Assembly: GCA_030038335.1 (NCBI GenBank)
Contig: JASHPC010000077.1
Location: forward strand, 1-11,621
DNA from: Vulcanimicrobiota bacterium
GTDB lineage: Bacteria > Vulcanimicrobiota > Vulcanimicrobiia > Vulcanimicrobiales > Vulcanimicrobiaceae
DNA length: 11,621 nucleotides
Direction of reading: 5' to 3'
Shown here: in pieces, positions 7,050-11,621 of the stretch
How the letters are laid out: every line of letters starts with the position of its first letter
Position numbering within the stretch: the stretch's first letter is position 1
The notes under the pieces: generated by a model
Databases searched by the model: none
Seen by the model: only the letters and a program-made list of their open reading frames with translations
Told to the model about the DNA's origin: nothing
Translations under genes and position numbers: made by a program

Positions 7050-8309
7050 ATGATAGCCGGACTCGAGCGAGAACGCTCTCTTCTAGAAGCTGAGTACGAC
7101 GCGAACCGGCGACGCACGCGGCTCATCTTCGAAATGGTGGCGCCGGAAGCGTACTACGACCGCCCCATTCCGTTGCGGCATCCGTTCGTTTTTTACGATG
7201 GGCACATTCCAGGTTTCAGCTTCCTAACGCTCGTCAGGCGTGCGCTCGGCGGCGATCCGATCGATCCGCTTCTCGAGAAACTCTTCGAACGCGGAATCGA
7301 TCCCGGTTCGCTCACCGAAGCGCAGAGAAGCGCACCGCAAGCGTGGCCGTCACGAGAGACCGTCGAAGCCTTTTCGGATGCGTGCGACGCGCGCGTTCGC
7401 GAAGCGCTGCGCACCGGGTGCCTCGATGACTCGAGCAACCCGCGTCTCGTTCGCGGTCAAAGCGCCTACACGATCGTCGAGCATGAGCAGATGCACCAGG
7501 AGACGCTCCTCTATATCGTTCATCGCCTAAGTCGCGATCGTAAGCGTCCTCTTCCCTCGGAGTATTGGGACGGCGAACGTCCTCACTATCGGCGCGTGGA
7601 GGTCGCGGCTGGTGCGGCGACGCTCGGGGCACGACGCGATGCGATCGCCTTCGGCTGGGACAATGAGTTCGACGAAACGATCGTCGCGGTCGACGCGTTC
7701 GAGATCGAGGCCGATAACGTCACGAATGGTGACTACCTCGCGTTCGTCGACGCTGGCGGAGAGCCGGCGCCTTTCTGGCGTCGCGATGGCGACGAGTGGA
7801 AGCTCGCGACCCTTTTCGACGAGATTCCGCTGCCGGCGTCCTGGCCCGTCTACGTGACGTATCGACAAGCGACCGAGTACGCTCGATGGAAAGGCATGCG
7901 CCTTCCGAGTGAAGCGCAGTACCATCGCGCAGCGTTTGGCATGCCGGAAGGGGCAGAGCGGAGTTTTCCTTGGGGAGAGGACGCGCCGCAACCGAAGCAC
8001 GGGAACTTCGGCTTCGTGCGTTTCGATCCGGTACCGATCGGGTCGTATCCGAGCGGCGCCAGCGCCTGGGGAGTGAACGACCTCGTTGGAAACGGTTGGG
8101 AGTGGACGAGCACGCCGTTCGCACCGCTGCCCGGCTTTGCGCCGATGGCGTCCTATCCGCAATATTCGGCTGATTTCTTCGACGGCGAGCACTTCGTCAT
8201 GAAGGGCGCTTCGCCGGTGACGCACGCGCGGCTCGTCAGGCGCAGTTTCCGCAACTGGTTCCGCGACGATTACCCGTACGCGTATGGCACGTTCCGCTGC
8301 GTCGCCTAG
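7050..8309 (+). CDS. egtB: EgtB-type non-heme iron sulfoxide synthase (hercynine C-S bond formation)
   Basis: EgtB uses iron and oxygen to join a thiol to the imidazole of hercynine, giving the sulfoxide intermediate of ergothioneine. The 419-residue protein has an N-terminal DinB-like four-helix part (about 1-165) and a C-terminal formylglycine-generating-enzyme-like part (about 180-419). The three iron ligands are probably His52 (YDGHIPGF), His145 and His149 (HEQMHQET). Other family motifs are FGWDNEFDE at 201-209, VTNGDYLAFVDAGG at 224-237, RLPSEAQYHRA at 284-294 and GNGWEWTST at 348-356. The first His lies in a YDGH context rather than the common WHLGH, so this is not a textbook actinobacterial EgtB. 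It could be a cysteine-using EgtB or the related selenoneine synthase SenA; no egtA/egtC or senB/senC is in the window. The divergent neighbour egtD makes its substrate, which supports the ergothioneine role. Confidence 0.85.
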   Translation: MIAGLERERSLLEAEYDANRRRTRLIFEMVAPEAYYDRPIPLRHPFVFYDGHIPGFSFLTLVRRALGGDPIDPLLEKLFERGIDPGSLTEAQRSAPQAWPSRETVEAFSDACDARVREALRTGCLDDSSNPRLVRGQSAYTIVEHEQMHQETLLYIVHRLSRDRKRPLPSEYWDGERPHYRRVEVAAGAATLGARRDAIAFGWDNEFDETIVAVDAFEIEADNVTNGDYLAFVDAGGEPAPFWRRDGDEWKLATLFDEIPLPASWPVYVTYRQATEYARWKGMRLPSEAQYHRAAFGMPEGAERSFPWGEDAPQPKHGNFGFVRFDPVPIGSYPSGASAWGVNDLVGNGWEWTSTPFAPLPGFAPMASYPQYSADFFDGEHFVMKGASPVTHARLVRRSFRNWFRDDYPYAYGTFRCVA

Positions 8310-8322
8310 CGTCGCACGCTTG

Positions 8323-9276
8323 TCATATAATGCCTGCCTCGGCTCTTGACGGATCGCGAGAGCCGCGAACGTCGCGGTACCACGCGATCGTTCGCCGAAG
8401 CCCTCGCTCGAGCCACGTCTGCGGAAGCGAATCGAACATCTCCTCGACTCTATGAAGATCGGGACGCCGCCGATATGCGTCGTCCGGCCTAGCAGGCGCG
8501 AAGCGCACGTCCCACGGGACGCCCGCGAACTCGGCAACAAGACGTGCAACTTGCAGGACGGTCACCTCGCGGTTGCTTCCGACGTTCACGACATCGTACG
8601 CAGGACTGCGCAACTCTGAGAATCGCACGACGGTATCGATTGTGTCGCCCGCGTATGCGAGGGAGCGCGTCTGCATGCCGGTTCCGAAGACCGTAAAGGG
8701 CTCGTGACGAAGCGCTTGTTCGATGAAGCTCGGTACGATACTTCCGCTCTCCGGACGCGTTCGGGGCCCGTATGTATTGAAGATGCGCACGATGCGCGCG
8801 TCGAGGCCACTGCCGTTCGCATACGCGTTGACGATCGCTTCGCCGCATCGCTTTGCTTCCGCATACCAAGAGCTAGGCCGGGAGGGAAGCGGGACGTCGT
8901 ATACCGCGGCTGCCGACGCATAGACGAGACGCGCGCGATTGCGCAACGCCAGATCGCAGCAGAGCTCCGTCCCGCGTGTATTGACTCTCAGCGTCTCTGC
9001 AGCCAGACGCGCGCAGTCCTCGCGCCCCGAAGGCGACGCGAAATGAAAGACGACGTCGACGCCATCGATCTCCTCGAGAGACGCGGAGACATCGCTGGAA
9101 CGGAAGATGAACCGGCCCGTCGACCACGCGTCCGTGACGTTCTCGAGGCTTCCCGTCGAGAGATCGTCGACGCCGATGACGCGGTATCCGCGCGCGAGCA
9201 GCGCATCGACGAGGAACGACCCGAGAAAACCAGCCGCTCCCGTGACGAGCGCGATCACGCCGCCGCTTCTTTTCAT
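8323..9276 (-). CDS. Extended SDR, UDP-glucuronate decarboxylase / NAD-dependent epimerase-like, catalytic Ser/Thr replaced
   Basis: Extended short-chain dehydrogenases of this group bind NAD and a nucleotide sugar and remodel the sugar. From ATG 9276 the protein is 317 residues. It has the Rossmann motif TGAAGFLG at 12-19, VDDLSTGS at 36-43, VVFHFASPSG at 75-84, YAEAK (Tyr138, Lys142) as the YxxxK pair, RIFNTYGPR at 164-172 and PDDAYRRRPDL near 264-274. The order and wording resemble UDP-xylose synthase closely (HLASPAS, RIFNTFGPR, KRKPD). The odd point is YASAAAVY at 119-126: the residue that is normally a catalytic Ser or Thr is Ala122, and the Glu of UDP-xylose synthase two residues on is Ala124. 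The loop before YxxxK is also shorter. The frame could open upstream to 9369, but that would overlap the divergent DUF4142 gene; ATG 9276 fits the family. It converges on egtB, 13 bases apart. Confidence 0.88.
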   Translation of the reverse strand: MKRSGGVIALVTGAAGFLGSFLVDALLARGYRVIGVDDLSTGSLENVTDAWSTGRFIFRSSDVSASLEEIDGVDVVFHFASPSGREDCARLAAETLRVNTRGTELCCDLALRNRARLVYASAAAVYDVPLPSRPSSWYAEAKRCGEAIVNAYANGSGLDARIVRIFNTYGPRTRPESGSIVPSFIEQALRHEPFTVFGTGMQTRSLAYAGDTIDTVVRFSELRSPAYDVVNVGSNREVTVLQVARLVAEFAGVPWDVRFAPARPDDAYRRRPDLHRVEEMFDSLPQTWLERGLRRTIAWYRDVRGSRDPSRAEAGII

Positions 9277-9367
9277 TGGCAGCTCTTTACCCCTAACGGC
9301 GAGCCTTCGAACGGCTGCCGCGTGCTTGCGATACGGCGATGCGGCGTCTGGGTACGCAACAGCCATC

Positions 9368-9880
9368 ATGGTGAACCTGATTTCCGCGACCGCGTCGGGA
9401 CTCGTCGTCGCCTTCGCGATCCTCGTCGCGCAGTTCCACTCCTACGTTCCGGCAGCCGATCGCGCGTTTACAATTCAAGCGGAAGAAGCCGGTAACATGG
9501 AAGTGGCCGAGGGAAGGCTTGCCGAGATGCAAGGGGCATCGCCGACGGTTCGCGCGCTCGGTGCTCGCATGGTCCGCGACCACACGCGCGCTGGGAATCA
9601 ACTGATGGCAATCGCGCGCCGCCAGGGAATAGCGGTGACGATGTCCTACGGGGCCTCCGGCGGCCGCCAGATTCGCAGTCTACAGGTGCTTCACGGTCGC
9701 GCCTTCGACGATGCTTACGTGCGCGACAACGTGCCGGATCACGAGAAGGCAATCGCGCTGGTTCAACATGAGGCTTCGGCAGGGCAAGACGCAGCGCTAC
9801 GCACGTGGTCGCTGAGCACGCTCCCGACGCTGCGCATTCATCTCTCACTCTTTCAAGACGCGATGAGAAGAATGCGCTGA
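9368..9880 (+). CDS. DUF4142 exported ferritin-like helical protein
   Basis: A 170-residue protein of the DUF4142 family, a four-helix ferritin-like fold of unknown function found in the envelope of many bacteria. Residues 6-28 form a hydrophobic segment (signal peptide or anchor), followed directly by the domain. Family landmarks are MVRDHTRAGNQLM at 68-80, LQVLHGRAFDDAYV at 105-118, PDHEKAIALVQHEA at 123-136 and LPTLRIHLSLFQ at 152-163. Start ATG 9368 places the hydrophobic segment at the N-terminus; the same frame is open upstream to 9107, but that part lies inside the divergent SDR gene. The Shine-Dalgarno site is weak. The 91-base gap to the SDR must hold both promoters; I see no clear -35/-10 pair. 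Some DUF4142 genes are linked to stress, but nothing here shows the role. Confidence 0.88.
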   Translation: MVNLISATASGLVVAFAILVAQFHSYVPAADRAFTIQAEEAGNMEVAEGRLAEMQGASPTVRALGARMVRDHTRAGNQLMAIARRQGIAVTMSYGASGGRQIRSLQVLHGRAFDDAYVRDNVPDHEKAIALVQHEASAGQDAALRTWSLSTLPTLRIHLSLFQDAMRRMR

Positions 9881-9971
9881 TGTCGTCGATACCGGCACAA
9901 CATGCCGAGCGGCGAGCAGCATCCACAAGAGAAGCTGGCATCGATGACCGCGTCGGCCGCAGCGTCGCGAG

Positions 9972-10133
9972 CTAGATGCGCGCCCCTCTGCCGGAGACCA
10001 GGTTGATGATGAGCAGAATGAGAGCGATGACCAGCAGGATGTGAATAAGCCCGCCGCCGATGTGGGCAACCAAGAACCCGATGATCCAAAGGACGACGAG
10101 AATTACGATGATCGTCCAGAGTAAGCCCGCCAT
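9972..10133 (-). CDS. lmo0937-type small membrane protein (DUF5670-like)
   Basis: A 53-residue protein read by hand on the minus strand. Almost all of it is hydrophobic: helix 1 at about residues 3-23 and helix 2 at 29-47, separated by HIGGG, ending in a short basic tail (SGRGARI). Starting MAGLLWTIIVILVVLW and turning at AHIGGG, it matches the pattern of the lmo0937 family of tiny membrane proteins, whose function is unknown. A ribosome site (AAAGG, then GGTG) lies in the 15-base gap after the DUF6496 stop, so the two genes are probably one transcript. A 91-base gap separates its stop from that of the convergent DUF4142 gene; I see no good terminator hairpin there. Confidence 0.85.
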   Translation of the reverse strand: MAGLLWTIIVILVVLWIIGFLVAHIGGGLIHILLVIALILLIINLVSGRGARI

Positions 10134-10148
10134 AGCGTCACCGCCTTT

Positions 10149-10370
10149 CTAACGTGACTTCTTGCGTTTGCGTTTTCTGCTTGGAACTTTTCCGCCGGAC
10201 TGCCGCGCCTCCGATAATCCAATCGCGATCGCTTGCTTCCGACTCGTAACCTTCTTTCCCGAGCGTCCCGAGCGAAGCTTTCCGCGCTTCATCTCATGCA
10301 TCGAACGCTCTACCTTCTTCTGCGCTTTGGGACCGTACTTACGCCCGCTTTTCTTGCGCTTCCTCGCCAT
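10149..10370 (-). CDS. DUF6496 small Lys/Arg-rich protein
   Basis: A 73-residue, very basic protein: 17 Lys and 13 Arg, about 40 percent of residues. The central stretch KKVERSMHEMKRGKLRSG followed by KKVTSRKQAIAIGLSEAR (residues 39-56) is the hallmark of DUF6496, a family of small proteins in many GC-rich bacteria with no assigned function. The charge and small size would fit nucleic-acid binding, but that is inference. Start ATG 10370 gives the family's usual MARK beginning; an open frame continues upstream to 10478, but it overlaps the flavin reductase gene and does not look conserved. The ribosome site is weak. It lies 52 bases after the flavin reductase and 15 bases before the lmo0937-type gene. 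Confidence 0.85.
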   Translation of the reverse strand: MARKRKKSGRKYGPKAQKKVERSMHEMKRGKLRSGRSGKKVTSRKQAIAIGLSEARQSGGKVPSRKRKRKKSR

Positions 10371-10422
10371 AGTACCGTGGTCGATACCCATGCGACCGCG
10401 CGGCAAAACCACCGCTGGTCCT

Positions 10423-10905
10423 TCAGCGAAGCGCGCGGTAGCCGCCGTCATGATAGAGCAATGGCGGCACGAGCACATGGCGAGCTACCTCGACTTCACC
10501 GATGAAGATCGTGTGAGTCGCGACGTCGAGCGCGTCCGCCGCGATGCACACGAACGTCGCCGCGGTCCCGGCGATGATCGGCACCTCCGCAGCGTGCAGC
10601 TCGTGCTCGATGCCGTCGAACTGATTTTCGACCCCTGCGGCAAAACGGCGCGCGATCTCCTCCTGTCCCTCCGCAAGTACGTTAACGGCGAAGCGTCCGC
10701 TCTTGCGAATGAAAGGATGCGTTCGCGTCGTGCGACTCACGACGACGAGCAGCGTCGGCGGGTCGGCGCTCACGCTCGTAACGGCGGTCGCCGTCATGCC
10801 GTGGATTTTCCCCTGGTGCGCTGCCGTAATGACCGCGACGCTTCCTGCGGTGCGCCGCATCGCGAGTCGATACGATTCGGAATCCGCATGTCTGCGCGGC
10901 GTCAC
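10423..10905 (-). CDS. Flavin reductase family protein (HpaC/RutF-like, FMN-binding split barrel)
   Basis: A 160-residue protein of the flavin reductase domain family, which uses NAD(P)H to reduce FMN or FAD, usually to supply a partner monooxygenase. Motifs are RRTAGSVAVIT at 17-27, HGMTATAVTSVSADPP at 35-50 (FMN phosphate region), FAVNVLAEGQ at 72-81, HTIFIGEV at 131-138 and LLYHDGGYRAL at 149-159. It covers the full domain with nothing extra, so it is a stand-alone reductase. Start GTG 10905 overlaps the TGA of the upstream glycosyltransferase (GTGA), implying translational coupling; ATG at codon 16 is an alternative that still keeps the whole domain. No monooxygenase is in the window, so the flavin consumer is unknown. 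Confidence 0.92.
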   Translation of the reverse strand: MTPRRHADSESYRLAMRRTAGSVAVITAAHQGKIHGMTATAVTSVSADPPTLLVVVSRTTRTHPFIRKSGRFAVNVLAEGQEEIARRFAAGVENQFDGIEHELHAAEVPIIAGTAATFVCIAADALDVATHTIFIGEVEVARHVLVPPLLYHDGGYRALR

Positions 10906-11621
10906 GAAAGATCCACCGGCGAGTTTGCCGTCGCCTTTCCGGGACGCTCGAAGCCGAATCGAGCGACACGCGCGAGATCCAGTACGCGCATGGCACTGCG
11001 TCGCGGAGCGCCCGTCCGGCGAGCGTCCTGCGCTTGCTCTTCGCCGTAGGCACCGGAGTACGCGGCGAGTAGATCGGCGTAGCCGTACGCATCACGTTTT
11101 CCGGCGAACGCGCGATCCGCACGCGACGCGTCGGCGCACGGCATCCACGGGACCTCAACGGAGGCGGCGCCGTGCGTCCGCACGCGCGCCGCGCCATCGC
11201 GAACGAGGACTTCGACGCTTGGCGCAAATGCCGCGCCGTCACAGTTCCACGCAAGCGTCGCAGCGGTGCGAAAACGCCGGTCGAAACGTTGCCACGGCGC
11301 AATCCGTTCGACGACCGGATGTCCGTACGAGCGAATCGCCTCCAGCAAGTCTCCGAGAACTGCGTCTCCGGTTTCATCGCTGGTGCCGCGGCGAACGACG
11401 ATCGCGCCAACTTCACCGCGCTCGGTGCGCGGAACGCCGGCGAGCACGGCTGACCAGCGACGATAGAACAAGCGCTCGTTCTCGTTCTCCCACTCAAAGC
11501 GGCCAATGGTTGCCCCTTCATAGTGCGCAAAGTGCGAGCCGGCGACGTAGCGCGCCTTGAACCCGTCCGCGTGTGCGCGCATGCAGAGGTCTGCGTCCTC
11601 GAAACCGTTGCGAAACGCGGC
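10902..11621 (-). CDS. Glycosyltransferase family 2 protein, C-terminal part (5' end outside window)
   Basis: The frame enters from the right edge and ends at TGA 10902, giving 239 residues. It begins in the last conserved part of a GT-A fold: FRNGFEDADLCMRA (residues 3-16), where the Glu-Asp pair is the usual catalytic-base region of GT2 enzymes, then ARYVAGSHFAHYEG at 23-36, the typical histidine-containing end of the domain. About 180 further residues form a C-terminal region I do not recognise, which could be an accessory domain. The first ATG in the window (11582) is internal and not the start. GT2 enzymes transfer sugars from nucleotide donors, often for cell-surface polysaccharide; the donor and acceptor cannot be told. 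The gene overlaps the flavin reductase start by GTGA. Confidence 0.88.
   Translation of the reverse strand, partial: AAFRNGFEDADLCMRAHADGFKARYVAGSHFAHYEGATIGRFEWENENERLFYRRWSAVLAGVPRTERGEVGAIVVRRGTSDETGDAVLGDLLEAIRSYGHPVVERIAPWQRFDRRFRTAATLAWNCDGAAFAPSVEVLVRDGAARVRTHGAASVEVPWMPCADASRADRAFAGKRDAYGYADLLAAYSGAYGEEQAQDARRTGAPRRSAMRVLDLARVARFGFERPGKATANSPVDLS

Noticed and set aside
7050..7055. TATCAT on the minus strand as a -10 element for egtD
   Set aside because: No acceptable -35 hexamer at 16-18 bases; a single hexamer is not enough.
8308..8320. AGCGT-CGC-ACGCT inverted repeat between the convergent egtB and SDR stops, as a terminator
   Set aside because: The stem is only 5 bases and no T-run follows on either strand; likely chance.
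7527..8549. 340-codon minus-strand open frame antisense to egtB
   Set aside because: No motif and very Arg-rich; egtB on the other strand is well supported.
9881..9971. Possible terminator between the convergent DUF4142 and lmo0937-type genes
   Set aside because: Only very short GC stems and no T-run could be found.

Overview
The window is a gene-dense piece of a GC-rich bacterial chromosome. I find 14 protein-coding genes; the outer two are cut by the window edges. There is no RNA gene, insertion sequence, CRISPR array or gene-free stretch above 300 bases; the longest gap is about 216 bases, at 4744-4959. The codon style, the Ala/Arg-rich proteins and the gene mix (S53 sedolisin-like peptidase, HD-GYP protein, EgtB/EgtD, DUF6496 and lmo0937-type small proteins) would fit an uncultured soil or rock lineage such as Candidatus Eremiobacterota. 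That placement is inference from style and was not tested.

Left block, minus strand, read right to left: an all-helical TPR-like protein (3210-4475); an HD-GYP cyclic-di-GMP phosphodiesterase (2181-3134); a lipoprotein-type S53 serine peptidase (955-2184) whose ATG overlaps the HD-GYP stop; and the FAD subunit of a molybdenum hydroxylase of the xanthine dehydrogenase / PaoB (YagS) type (1-915). This last frame runs off the left edge without a stop and starts with GTG, so it is easy to miss.

Central block, plus strand: a 68-residue two-helix membrane protein (4537-4743), then an AI-2E/PerM family transporter (4960-5997) whose true start is unclear.

Ergothioneine pair: egtD (minus, 5994-7031) and egtB (plus, 7050-8309) diverge from an 18-base gap. 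EgtD trimethylates histidine to hercynine. EgtB then makes the C-S bond between hercynine and a thiol donor. No egtA, egtC, egtE or senB/senC is visible.

Right block: a UDP-glucuronate-decarboxylase-like extended SDR (minus, 8323-9276) keeps the YxxxK pair, but has Ala where the catalytic Ser/Thr normally sits. A DUF4142 exported protein (plus, 9368-9880) diverges from it. Then come four minus-strand genes, read right to left: the C-terminal part of a GT2 glycosyltransferase (10902 to the right edge), a flavin reductase (10423-10905, GTGA overlap), a Lys/Arg-rich DUF6496 protein (10149-10370) and a 53-residue lmo0937-type membrane protein (9972-10133).

Most genes are ordinary in kind. The parts most worth a second look are the SDR with a lost catalytic residue, the HD-GYP/peptidase coupling, the unusually compact Egt divergon with an unresolved EgtB subtype, and the start of the AI-2E gene. 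I found no convincing evidence of a wholly new multi-gene system.
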